Numbered from the stretch's first letter, positions 1-9,043 are shown. The stretch: 64,000 bases of DNA from Prorocentrum cordatum (GCA_963575745.1 CAUYUJ010016704.1:221285-285284), one strand, 5' to 3'. The notes: generated by a model from the letters alone, not told the origin. Program-made: numbers and translations.

Positions 1-1
1 C

Positions 2-3000
2 AGCACCCAGCGCCTTGGCCAAGGTTTCCTGCTGTGCCGTTTGGGGCTGGCACCTGGGGAGTGGCTGGCAGTTTCTTGTGTCGACCTACGGGAGTTTTAC
101 TATACTTTCCGCGTCCCCCCCGCGCGCGCCAGACGTAACGCCCTGCGCGTTCGCCTGCCATCCTCGCGTTTCAAGGCCTTTCGAGCCTGGCGCCCCGAGC
201 TGGAAGGTGTGGATGTCGCGCCCTGCCTCAATGCTCTGGCGATGGGCGACAACCTGGCTGTGGAGATTGCCAACTCTGCGCATGAAGGCGTCTTGCACAG
301 CTTCGGGGCTTTGCGGCCTCACGAGCAGGTTGTCCACCGCTCGCCCTTCCCGCGGGGCCCGTTTGTCGAGATGCTGAATATTGATGACCATACAGGTTTT
401 CAGAAGCTCTCGTGGCGTGGCTCCGCTCCTCGCCCCGTCGACCCGTGTCGCCGTGATCGTGAGGTCTTTGCCGCCTGTGATGCGGGCTACCCGCGCGTGG
501 GCCTGATACAGCATCCAGGCAAGCGCGCGCGCGGCGAAACGCACAAGGTGGTGGTGGGCGCCGAGGTGGAGGGGCGCATAGGCATCGTCTGCGCTCCTCC
601 TGTGCGGACGGTGGCCTTGTGCAGACTGACCCTGATCCAAATCTACCTCGGGATCACCACCCGCTCCCTGCTAGCCTCTCTTGTGGGCTGCTGGGTCCAG
701 GTCTTCCTCTATCGCCGCCCGATGCTCGCCATCTTTACGCACGTCTACAACTTCTTGTCGCGCCTGGCGACCGAGGACGGCATCGAATACGACTTGCCCT
801 CTTATGTTCGCGACGAGCTTCTGGCCTGCACCTTTTTAGCCTTTACGGCTATAACCGACCTTCGGGCGCAGCCTTGCCCCGAGGTGTTCGGTACGGGCGC
901 GTCTCTCGGCTGGGGGGGCGTTGTCCGCGCTCCTATCAGCCCGCAGCTCTCCGCCGAGCTGTGGCGCAGATCGGAGCACGGGGGGTGGCACACGATTCTG
1001 CACAATCGGAGCCTCCTCGCCGTACTCAGCCGCGGCATGCCCTTGGGCCCTGAGCTCACCCAACTGCATCACGACCTGGGGCTCCCGTCTATTGAGCCCC
1101 CCGTCGCGCCGCGTTGGGTCACCGAGCTATCAGAGGCGCTGCGCATTCGGCTCGCGTACAAATGGGAGTTTCGCATGCCTCGTCACATCAATATCCTTGA
1201 GACCACAGTGTATAAGAGTCTGTGCAAATACTGTTGTGTTCGCCTCCCTGACTCTCGTATCCCCGTTCTCCTGGATTCAAAAGTGGCTTTGGGCGCGACC
1301 GCGCACGGGCGTAGCAGCTCTCCTGGTCTATCTCATGTTCTCTCGACCACTTTGCCCTATGTGATAGGAGGAGGTTTATATATGGGAGGCATGTACGTGC
1401 CCACGGACGTGCATAGGGCCGACGATCCCACGCGCAACCGTGCGGTGAGGCCCCCGTCCCGTGACCCTCCCGCCTGGTTAGTGGAAGCAGAGAGAGGAGA
1501 ATTTACTCGCTTTGATTGCATCGCGTACGCCGACTCCCGCTCGTCATTCCCTACTTGTCTCTGGGGCCGATTTGTTGCGCAGCTTGTGGCTCGTGGCCCC
1601 GAGGGGTTGCTCAGCCACCGTTGGGCGGCCGCCCCCCCCCTCTCGGTGGGTGCGGGGATGGCCGCCGACGCCGCCGGCGACGGCGCCCAGGGCGAAGCCC
1701 TCGACCCCTCGGGCGCCGCCGAGAGCAGCAGCGGAGCTGCTCTCGCCAGCGGAGAGCGTCGCGGGCCTCGCAACGCGCTCTTCGCTGACAGCGACCGGCC
1801 TCTCACATCCACAGCAGACGCCACGCCCAAAGCGTCTGCGTCCTCGGAGGGCGGCTCGCACGGCCCCGACCCTGCCGCCGCCAGCGCTGGTTCGGCTCCC
1901 CCGGCCGCCAAGCGTGCTCCGCCTCTGGCCCTCCGCTCCAAGGCCGCGGCGGCCCCTCCGCCTGCGATCGGGGGGGGCTCGTCGCGCGTCGGCTCACGGG
2001 AAGCGCCAAAGGGGGCCACGGCTGCTACCCCCCGCATCTTCCAGCGAGCGGCCAGGGTGAGCGCCTCTCGCCAACTGCTTGGCGGCGTGGACGGGGCCTC
2101 GCGCAGCACCATCGAAGCCGCCTTCAGGCGCCAGTCCCTAGTCTACCATCCAGACAGGACTCCTGCGCACTTGGGGGCCGATGAGCGAGCAGCCCGCGCG
2201 CTCAACTGGAAGCAGCTCTGTGACACCAAGTCAGTGTTGCTCCAGGCCCTCTCGCAGGCCGCCGCGCCGCCCGCTGGTCCTAGCACGGGCGGTGACGGTC
2301 CTGCCGCTCGCGCCTACGCCCAGGCAATAGCGGCAGGGAAGGGCGCCCGCAAGGGCAAGCTGGCTCCTGGGTCGACCATGGCCCTTCAGGCGCTCGAAGA
2401 AGCGGTCTCTTCGCGGGTCGCCCTGGCGAGTGCCGAGCTGGCCCCTCGGGCTGCCCTCCCCGCCTCGGGCGCGCCTCTCCCAAGGAGCGGGGTTTCGTCT
2501 GCCCTCGCGACGCGGGCGGCTGAGGCTGATGCCATCCTCGCCTCCGCCGTGTCGCGCGGCCGCGTGGAGCTCGACGCACTCCGCACCGCGCGTGCCGACG
2601 CCACCAGGCGCACGGTGCAGGCTCCTGCACGCGGCGAAGGCGAGCGTGCCGTCGCTCGTGCCGAGCACGCGGAAGGGATGGCCGATCGCGCCTACTTCCG
2701 ACGCTTGCGCGAGGCCGCCAGTCGTGAGGCCGCGGGCTTGCCGCGTACGGCTCCCGTCCAGCTGGGTCGGGATTGGCGCAAAACTCTGCGCGCCGTCCTG
2801 CACAGCGCTGAGGTCTCGACGGGCCTCGCCAACGCGGATCGTGCCGCTCGTGCTGGGGACGCCCCCGCGTCGTCCACTGGGCGCTCCCTGGCCGAGGTGG
2901 AAGCTGTGGACCCGCGCGCCTTGGCGAGACCTGCCGACGACCCAGCGTCCAGCTTCAGCCGTCGTGTGGGCGCGCGGTCCGCGCCCGCCTGGGCCCGCGG

Positions 3001-3502
3001 GACGAAGCTGTCGAGGACCAGCCCAATCGCGGGGGTCACGCGCCGCACTCCGCCTCGCGCACGGGCGCCACGCGCAACAGGCGCGCCAAGAAGCAGCGGC
3101 GAGCTTCGACGGCGGCGCTCCCCGCCCCTGAGGGGGGGGCCGCCACGGCGCCGGGCCGCAGGGCGCGTCGCACTGCTAATGCGCGCCGCTGGGCAGGCGC
3201 GGCACGCCCCAGCTCCGCCGCGGGAGTGGGCCCTCCACCGCGGAGCCGCAGCCCTGCCCGCAGCCGCACGCGGTCTCCGAACCCGTACGGGACTGATCAC
3301 ACCTCTCCCTCGGGAGGCTGCTCCTCGCCTCCCACCGACGGCTCGATCTCGCCTGAGGAGCCTTCGGGGCCGCCGGCGGGGGAGGCATCGGAGGGCCCGC
3401 ACACTCCTGACGGGTCTCCGCCCGCGAGCGCCCGCAGCCGCTCGAGAGCGGAGCCCGCGTGCGAGGAGGACTCTCCGACGGAGCTCGAGGACGTCGTGCT
3501 GA
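2..3502 (+). CDS. RT / RNase H / J-domain retrotransposon polyprotein (5' end outside window)
   Basis: The frame is already open at base 2, so the true start lies upstream; residue numbers here count from the TTG at 41. RT motif A is VDLREFYYTF (Asp15), a motif-B-like block contains MGDNLAVE (68-75), and motif C is NIDDH (113-117), replacing the usual YxDD. An RNase H-like domain follows: GTGAS at 284-288, INILE with Glu387, LLDSK with Asp412, then HGRSSS and ADDPTR. The first RNase H acidic residue appears replaced by Gly (TGAS instead of TDAS), one transition away, so this copy may be impaired. A low-complexity linker precedes a J-domain at about 672-730 with HPD at 703-705. Arg/Ala-rich helical sequence follows. 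Beyond about base 3000 protein-like sequence moves to the -1 frame, so the last ~160 residues here are probably not made. These domains copy RNA into DNA in tyrosine-recombinase retroelements; the J-domain is an unexpected addition. Confidence 0.8.
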   Translation, partial: STQRLGQGFLLCRLGLAPGEWLAVSCVDLREFYYTFRVPPARARRNALRVRLPSSRFKAFRAWRPELEGVDVAPCLNALAMGDNLAVEIANSAHEGVLHSFGALRPHEQVVHRSPFPRGPFVEMLNIDDHTGFQKLSWRGSAPRPVDPCRRDREVFAACDAGYPRVGLIQHPGKRARGETHKVVVGAEVEGRIGIVCAPPVRTVALCRLTLIQIYLGITTRSLLASLVGCWVQVFLYRRPMLAIFTHVYNFLSRLATEDGIEYDLPSYVRDELLACTFLAFTAITDLRAQPCPEVFGTGASLGWGGVVRAPISPQLSAELWRRSEHGGWHTILHNRSLLAVLSRGMPLGPELTQLHHDLGLPSIEPPVAPRWVTELSEALRIRLAYKWEFRMPRHINILETTVYKSLCKYCCVRLPDSRIPVLLDSKVALGATAHGRSSSPGLSHVLSTTLPYVIGGGLYMGGMYVPTDVHRADDPTRNRAVRPPSRDPPAWLVEAERGEFTRFDCIAYADSRSSFPTCLWGRFVAQLVARGPEGLLSHRWAAAPPLSVGAGMAADAAGDGAQGEALDPSGAAESSSGAALASGERRGPRNALFADSDRPLTSTADATPKASASSEGGSHGPDPAAASAGSAPPAAKRAPPLALRSKAAAAPPPAIGGGSSRVGSREAPKGATAATPRIFQRAARVSASRQLLGGVDGASRSTIEAAFRRQSLVYHPDRTPAHLGADERAARALNWKQLCDTKSVLLQALSQAAAPPAGPSTGGDGPAARAYAQAIAAGKGARKGKLAPGSTMALQALEEAVSSRVALASAELAPRAALPASGAPLPRSGVSSALATRAAEADAILASAVSRGRVELDALRTARADATRRTVQAPARGEGERAVARAEHAEGMADRAYFRRLREAASREAAGLPRTAPVQLGRDWRKTLRAVLHSAEVSTGLANADRAARAGDAPASSTGRSLAEVEAVDPRALARPADDPASSFSRRVGARSAPAWARGTKLSRTSPIAGVTRRTPPRARAPRATGAPRSSGELRRRRSPPLRGGPPRRRAAGRVALLMRAAGQARHAPAPPREWALHRGAAALPAAARGLRTRTGLITPLPREAAPRLPPTARSRLRSLRGRRRGRHRRARTLLTGLRPRAPAAARERSPRARRTLRRSSRTSC

Positions 3503-3752
3503 GTGCCCTCGCTGACTCCTCGGTGGACCTCGAGCGCGTCGTGGCGGGCCTGAACCCCGAGGTCCTCCTCCGCTTGCAGGCGGCTTTCCCTCGCCGCGCG
3601 GAGGCCTCTCCGCCCGCCGCTCACGCCGCGGCTCGCAGCCGCTCTCGGGGCCGCGGCACGCGTGCAGGCTCCGAGACGCCGCGGCCCGACCCCCCGCCGC
3701 CGCCACCACCCCGTCACCACTCTGGTGGGCGTGCGGCGTCGCGATCCCGCGG
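3001..3752 (+). CDS. Arg-Ser-rich continuation of the polyprotein in the -1 frame
   Basis: From about 3001 the frame starting at positions 3n+1 becomes the more protein-like one. It reads through RAKKQRR and RSRSPARSRTRSP, then an acidic helical block (ELEDVVLSALADSS, then VDLERVVAGLNPEVLLRLQ), and ends in RS repeats near 3750. The preceding J-domain frame loses its character over the same interval. The switch could be a one-base sequencing or mutational indel, programmed -1 frameshifting, or a small intron; the sequence alone does not decide. SR-rich segments commonly bind RNA or enter nuclear assemblies, so a Gag-like or nuclear-targeting role is possible, but that is inference. The segment runs into the T-rich stretch that starts after 3752. 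Confidence 0.5.
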
Positions 3753-4057
3753 GTCGGTAGCCGCAGGGGCTTTTTTTTGCGTTTCTTTTAGTTTGTTATT
3801 TAGGGTCTTTTGTAGGTTTTTTGATCTCAGCTCTCGATATTTTTTTTATTTTCCTTTTGTTAGTCTTCTATTTTATTTTTTAGTTTGTCTTGTTGTTTTT
3901 TTTTTTAGGCGAATATTTGTTTTTCTTCTTTATAGTCTTCTGTCCTCTCTGTAGTTTTTTCTGTATTTTATCTATTCTTTTTTTATTTTATAATTTTTTT
4001 TTTTTTCCTTTTTATTTTTAATATCTTAGTTTATTGATTTGTTTTTGCTTTCTTTAG
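3753..4057 (+). other. Putative T-rich intron inside the retrotransposon gene
   Basis: This stretch of about 300 bp is dominated by T runs, while both flanks are strongly GC-rich and encode Arg/Ser-rich protein. It ends in a textbook acceptor, TTTTTGCTTTCTTTAG at 4057. A donor at 3753 (GG|GTCGGT) would join the upstream SR frame to the downstream recombinase frame without a stop, giving RSR-G-RANARDSSRAPS. GTAG at 3757 is a second donor candidate but would change phase. No similar T-rich block occurs elsewhere in the window. Alternatively it is a 3'UTR-like spacer between two genes. cDNA would decide. Confidence 0.45.
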
Positions 4058-6434
4058 TCGAGCGAACGCGCGCGACTCCTCTCGTGCGCCTTCGCGTCAG
4101 GCGACGTCGCCTGGGCGTCGCGAGGTGCGCTCCCCTCGAGTCGCTCCGAAGCGTCGCCCGTGCCCCGCCACTTCGCAGCAGCCAGCCACGCCCCGCCATG
4201 GTGCGAGCTCGGACGTCGCCTTCGCAGGCAGCTCCCGCGCGGACTCCGCTGCTCAGGCCCCTCCGACTTCGGTAGGCATGCGCTCTTCCAGCGATGCTGT
4301 TGCGGCCCCGCAGGGAGGAGGGCGCGCCGCCGAGGAAGGGGGGTCTTCGAGTGGCTTCGCGCTTGGCCGAGCTTCAGAGCCCGAGCTGCATCTCAGCGGC
4401 TCTCACAGCGGTGACGCTGGAAGCGCCGCGGCTGCAGCCTTCGCAGCGCGGCGCACGGCCTCTGCGGCCGCTGAGCAGCCCTTGCCTCCAGGGGCCGCCA
4501 GCGCCCTAGCGTGGCGCCACAATATCGGCGGTGAGAAGATCACTGTGGTGAGGTGGGGACCCGCCTGGCAAGCTGCCTTCCAGAGCGCGGCGTCGTGGCT
4601 GAGGTCTTTCGCACCCGCAGGGGCCGCCGAGCCCGAGGGCAAGGATGACTTGCACTGCCTCCTGCGGGCCTTGCACGCCTACAAGCGCCTGTTCCAGACA
4701 GGCGGCGCCGAGCCGATCGACGAGGCCTCGTGGTTGCATCCTTACGTGGCCGTCGTCGAGCCCGAGGCTATCCCCGCGCATGCTGACCTCCAAGCCATGG
4801 GGGCGGGCGCCATCCGTGGCATCGGGCTCGGCTCAAAGATCGAGCAGCGGCGGCGCGCGGGCAAATTGGCCTGCCTTTTCGACCTTCTGTACCATGTGCA
4901 GGACAGTCACGGCGCCATCCCAGCAGCGCTGTGGGGATCCCACTCCCCTCCGTCCGAGATCCTCGACGCCTTCGCGGAGGTGGTGCCCGTTCCACATCAT
5001 TCGGGTTTCACGTCCTCGGCAGCTCGTTCCGAGCTCGCCGAAGCAGCCGCAGCTGCGCGTGCTGAGCCGCGCCCGCCTTTTGACTGGGCGACCCTCGAGG
5101 GAGGGGACGCTCTGCCAGCCGAGATCGAAGCAGGGGCTCGCCGTGCCTACCGTAACATGGGCGGATCCTTCAGCTCGGCGCGGGCGATGCTGGCGGAGGC
5201 GTCGGGGTTCGAGACCGACGGGCGGGACGCCCTCGTTCCGCCCTTTTACGCGTCCAGGCGCAGGAGGGCCGCCACGCTGATCAGCTCTCCAAGCCCTGGC
5301 CGCCCTGCGCTCATCCTGTGGTGCGTCTGCGGCCTCTGCATCTCTCTGGGAGCCGCGGCGCCGACCGCAGGCCAAGGGCTTAGTCGGGCTGCGCCTTCCG
5401 CGCCCGCTCGCCCTCCGCGCACTCCCTTCGTGCGCGATTCTCACCTCACCTCCGCGTATCTCGACCGTCGCTCGAGATCGATTGATGCGTTCGAGCTGTG
5501 GTTAGCAGAACACACTGGCGTGCCACCCGCCACACTTTACCGAAGCGGGATACTTCTCGCCCGTTTCCTCGCGACCTTCGGCGTGTGGCTTCTTGATGCA
5601 GGTTTCCCTCATTATATTTTGGTCCATGCCATCTTGGGAATCCAAAGCGCCCATCCGCATTGGAAGGCCTTTCTGACAGAAGCTTGGGACGTAGCGAAAC
5701 AATGGAAGCTTGCGGAGCCGCCAAAGCTTCGTCCCCCCTTGCCGCGCGCGCTGCTGCGCGCCATGGTCGGGCTCTGTCTCGCCTGGGACTGGCCTGTGAT
5801 GGCGGCGCTGCTGCTCATGGGCTTCACGATGTTCCTCAGGCCTGGCGAACTGCTGGCGTCACGCCGCTGTGACCTGTCGCTTCCATGCGACCGCCTCGAA
5901 GTTGAAGGGGATGCTTTTCTTTCGATTCTTGTTCCAAAGACCAGAAGAACGTACCCGACGCAACATGCTCGCTGCTCCGATCGGGGCACGGTGAAGGTAT
6001 TGAATCAAGTGTTTGGGAGGTTGGCTTCCACCGATCCTCTCGCCCCCTTCGGCGCGAGCGGCTTCCGTACTCGGTGGAATCATCTGCTTTTGGCTCTGGG
6101 CGTCCCTCTTGCCAAAGCAGGTCAGGGGCTCAACCTGACGCCCGCTTGTCTGCGGGGCTCTGGCGCAACAGACTTCTTTATCGCTACGGAAGACGTCCCC
6201 CGCGTCTTCTGGCGAGGGCGCTGGCGTCAAGCTTCCAGTGCCGAGCGCTACCTGCAAGCCGCCGCCGCCTCCACAGTTCTTGCTGCGCTGCCCGAGCACG
6301 CACGGGCTCGTATCTTGTTCTTCGCCACCGCCAGCGACCGCCTTGTCGCTTCGTTCCTCCACGTCGGCCCCGCCGCTTGGCCTGCCCTGCTTGCGGCCGC
6401 CCGCCAAAACCTTGTCACTTCGCAAGGTCCTTGA
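4058..6434 (+). CDS. Tyrosine recombinase (DIRS/Ngaro-like retrotransposon integrase)
   Basis: The frame is open from the acceptor at 4057; the first conventional start codon is GTG 4125, used for residue numbers. The first ~400 residues are SR/Ala-rich and then partly helical with no recognised fold. From ~430 (FVRDSHLTSAYLDRRSRSI) an SAM-like N-terminal helical domain begins. The catalytic domain carries FLRPGEL (Arg572), TPACLRGSGAT (Arg677), GRW, and RYLQ with the candidate nucleophile Tyr709. The usual His of the HxxR box is not present; Ala occupies that position. Tyrosine recombinases join circular retroelement DNA to the genome without the DDE integrase of LTR elements. The stop TGA ends at 6434, 12 bp before the first terminal repeat. 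High GC at third positions matches the RT block, consistent with one element. Confidence 0.8.
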
Positions 6435-6446
6435 GCACGGGTATGG

Positions 6447-6603
6447 CTGCCTCGCCGACATCGGCGACCAGACGGACTCCACCGTCTGACGAGCGGCGCC
6501 CCGGCTTGAGCGCGCGGGACGGGCCTGCCCATTTTGGGCCGCCCCGCGCGCGCACGCCGCGGCCGCGCTCGGAGACAGCTCGCTGGCGCGCGAGCGGGAG
6601 AAT
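6447..6603 (+). repeat. Split direct repeat, copy 1, of the YR retrotransposon
   Basis: This 157-bp block recurs at 6693-6849 with only a few differences (offset 246 bp). It starts CTGCCTCGCCGAC and ends GCGAGCGGGAGAAT. Each copy carries a perfect 7-bp hairpin, CAGACGG / CCGTCTG around ACTCCA (6469-6488 in this copy). Ngaro/DIRS-type elements end in such split direct repeats after the recombinase gene; the matching upstream copy would lie before the window. Confidence 0.7.
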
Positions 6604-6692
6604 GCTTTTTCTATTCTCTGTGAGCAAGCTCCTGCTGTCTCCGCAGCTTCTCAGCCCCCCTCCCTCCTCTCCCACTCTAAGGCTGACGGGCG

Positions 6693-6849
6693 CTGCCTCG
6701 CCGACCTCGGCGACCAGACGGACTCCACCGTCTGACGCGCGGCGCCCCGGCTTGAGCGCGCGGGACGGGCCTGCCCATTTTGGGCCGCCCCGCGCGCGCA
6801 CGCCGCGGCCGCGCTCGGAGACAGCTCGCTAGCGCGCGAGCGGGAGAAT
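6693..6849 (+). repeat. Split direct repeat, copy 2, likely 3' end of the YR retrotransposon
   Basis: Second copy of the 157-bp repeat, separated from the first by 89 bp of unrelated C/T-rich sequence. The hairpin and the run GCGCGCGCACGCCGCGG are conserved. It is followed directly by an ATC/CTC microsatellite, so the element probably ends at or just after 6849. Confidence 0.65.
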
Positions 6850-6905
6850 CATCATCATCATCCTCCCCCTCCTCCTCCTCCCCCTCCTCCTCCTCCTCCT
6901 CCTGC
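6847..6905 (+). repeat. ATC/CTC microsatellite
   Basis: Short ATC units are followed by CCTCCT and CCCCTC units, immediately downstream of the retrotransposon repeat. Confidence 0.8.
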
Positions 6906-6941
6906 CGCGGAGCTTGTCCGCGAGGTGCTCCGGCTGGCCGC

Positions 6942-7119
6942 CGAGCGAGCCAGGTCTCCTAGACCTCCCTTCCCGCCTCCTCTCCCCGCTGCGACCCTTG
7001 TCTCCCTGACCCTGGCGCCCTCCTCGGCTGCGAGCGAGCCAGGTCTCCTAGACCTCCCTTCCCGCCTCCTCTCCCCGCTGCGACCCTTGTCTCCCTGACC
7101 CTGGCGCCCTCCTCGGCTG
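6942..7119 (+). repeat. 89-bp tandem duplication
   Basis: A unit starting CGAGCGAGCCAGGTCTCCTA and ending CCTCCTCGGCTG occurs twice head to tail (6942-7030 and 7031-7119), nearly identical, so a recent duplication. Confidence 0.85.
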
Positions 7120-7177
7120 CGGGACCCGTCTTTCCGTCTTTCCGGCTCCCACCCGGGTCCCACGCTCCCGTCTCTCC

Positions 7178-7377
7178 TCGGGGGCGGAAAAGAGGGGGGT
7201 GATGACTAGACTAGGGGGGGGTGGATCTCATGGCGAGGGCCATGATCTTTCCCCAGATTCCATGGCGCCTCTCCTTACTTCCTTACGTCCCTGGCCCCCC
7301 CCGCTGGGCCGCGCACGTGCCGCCGGTCATGATTTGCACCCCCCCCTCTTGGACACCCACCTCTTGGCCGCTCCCGG
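7178..7377 (+). mobile_element. Inverted-repeat element family M1, copy 1
   Basis: About 200 bp starting TCGGGGGCGGAAAAGAGG and ending in the inverted form CCTCTTGGCCGCTCCCGG. Related copies lie at 9838-10029 and 26005-26200. Flanking 5-mers TCTCC and CCTCC match at four of five bases, a possible decayed target-site duplication. Short open frames through it are accidental. Confidence 0.7.
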
Positions 7378-7507
7378 CCTCCGGCTCCAGCCCCCGCCAC
7401 TCCGACGCCTGGCCTCGGGCCCCGGCCCGCCCGCGCGGGCCCTCCACAGGGCCGGCCCGTCGTTGTCGACGGGGCGCGTCCCGCTCCGCCCCGCTCCGTT
7501 CCTTCGC

Positions 7508-7704
7508 AGGCCTAGAGGTTGACACCAACACCAATTTCGGCGGTGTGCCTCCAACGAGGGCAGGAGATCCCGATCTCGGCGATGGCGGTGATAATTCGGG
7601 CTTCCAGGGTGGCCGAAAGATTACCACCAACACCGAAATCCAGGATCGTCTTCCCCCTGTGGAGGCAACCCCCTGTGTTGGTGCTGGTGCCAATTTCCAG
7701 GCCT
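7508..7704 (+). mobile_element. Imperfect foldback element, 197 bp
   Basis: The left half (AGGCCTAGAGGTTGACACCA...) pairs imperfectly with the right half read backwards (AGGCCTGGAAATTGGCACCA...). Similarity continues through GTGTGCCTCCAAC versus GGTTGCCTCCAC towards the middle, so most of the element folds back. No second copy was noticed in the window and no clear target duplication. Confidence 0.45.
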
Positions 7705-7840
7705 CCAGTTCCTGCCAGAGTCGTCCCTCGGCAGGCGCGCCTCGCCGAAGCGACGGGTTGGCACAAACACCAACGGCCAGTTCGCAAACCCGCGGCCATG
7801 GCCGCTCGAGCCGGCCGCTCGAGGCGACGCGCGTCTCGGT

Positions 7841-8408
7841 GGGGCACGACGGCCCGTTTCAGATGACACCATGCGGGCCACTCGCGCGCGTCGGCCGCGC
7901 GCGCATGCCGAAAACTCTTTCCAAAACGCTCATCGCTGACGCGAGGACATTGTCATCGTTGTCGGCGGGCGCGGTCAAGATCGGCGCCGTCATTGGCATT
8001 GCCGTCGTGTCGTCACCTCCACCACTGTCACCATCATCGGTGCTCTCACCATCGCGCCCACCGTTGCTGGCGTCGCCATGATTCAGGAGGGAAAAGTACA
8101 CACAGACACAATTATTCGTCGATCCCCAAGAAAATATGGGAAAATATGGGAAGTGGGGGGGAAGACAGAAACCCAGAACATATAGGAAAATATGGGGACT
8201 CTTTTTATTTGTGTGTATCTATTTGTGTGTCCCAGGGCCCCTTTAATGATACCGCGCCCGCCCAAGTCACGCACTGAAGCACTCGCTGGGAAGTGCCCAG
8301 CGTTCGGCGCCACCGCGGCCGCCTCAGTCGCGCCGCAGCAGCTGGCCGCTGCGCGCGCGAGCGTGCGCGGACTCGCGCGGCCGCAAGGCTGCACCAGCCA
8401 ATGCCAAT
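7841..8408 (+). repeat. Dispersed repeat family B, copy 1 (interrupted by an M2 element)
   Basis: Outside 8083-8245 this segment aligns with 11112-11503. Shared blocks include CGGGCCACTCGCGCGCGTCG, GACGCGAGGACAT.GTCATCGTT, ATACCGCGCCCGCCCA and GGGAAGTGCCCAG, ending GCACCAGCCAA. No coding signal was recognised; frames differ between the copies. Confidence 0.75.
8083..8245 (+). mobile_element. Short element family M2, copy 1, with target duplication and empty site
   Basis: A 163-bp insertion in family B is flanked by ATGAT at 8078-8082 and 8246-8250. The related copy at 11336-11345 has GCGTCGCCATGATACCGCG with a single ATGAT and no insert. The ends are imperfect inverted repeats: a CACACAGACACAAT region against a TTTGTGTGT...TTTGTGTGTCCC region. 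The interior holds repeated AAAATATGGGAA. It is non-autonomous; no open frame of interest. Confidence 0.85.
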
Positions 8409-8552
8409 CGTCGCCCGCCTTGACTTATCGGGCCAGCCCCCAGGGGATGTGCAATTTACACACGATTCGGCCCCATCGTCCATCTTAAATATATGTTCGT
8501 AGCATCCCAGCTAAGCCGGCTGCCGCCCCCCCCCGTCCTCTGTAACAGATGC
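8409..8552. other. Low-information spacer
   Basis: Includes a CCCCCCCCCG run and a segment (GATTCGGCCCCATCGTCCAT) that recurs near 11676. No gene or clear repeat boundary is visible. Confidence 0.4.
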
Positions 8553-8965
8553 AATGCGCGCGCACTCGTTTGTAAAAATCGTCCATGTTCACGAATCCCT
8601 TGTAGACGATGAGATGAAGTGCGCACGCGCGCGTCGTCGCGCGCGCATGCCGAAATCAGTCAAAAAAACCCGGTCTCGCACCGATGTCGAAGTTGAACGT
8701 CGCGAAAACAAATCAGAACAACAGATGGTTTCGCAACGCGGATTTTCAAAACAAACTTGCGATCGCGGTCTTGCAGATTCTTAAGAAAACCATCGGCTTC
8801 TCAATATCTTCATCACATGCTACCCAACGGGCCTCTCGCGCGCGCGTGTCGAAACCGTTCGAACGCCCTTGCGCGCGCGCTGTCGCAAGAACCCCTTTGT
8901 AAAAATACCAGACCAAGTGTACACGCGCGTCGTCGAGCGCGCGTGCGAAAATATGTTAAAAACTT
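8553..8965 (+). repeat. Dispersed GCGCGCG family (core ACGCGCGCGTCGTCGCGCGC)
   Basis: Several degenerate units share TTCGAACGCCCTTGCGCGCG, GTCGCAAGAACCCCTT and CACGCGCGCGTCGTCGCGCG. The same modules recur at 11045-11110 and 11755-12245. They are AT-rich between GC-rich cores, and no frame stays coding. Confidence 0.6.
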
Positions 8966-9000
8966 GTTGGTGCCGTAAGGATACCAACAACGAGTGACCG

Positions 9001-9001
9001 A

Positions 9002-9042
<41 letters not shown>

Positions 9043-9043
9043 A
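9001..9043 (+). repeat. TA microsatellite
   Basis: Nearly pure TA dinucleotides with one CA interruption. Confidence 0.95.

Noticed and set aside
8192-8250. Small recurring peptide FICVYLFVCPRAP in several places
   Set aside because: It is the translation of the M2 right end, present wherever M2 inserted.
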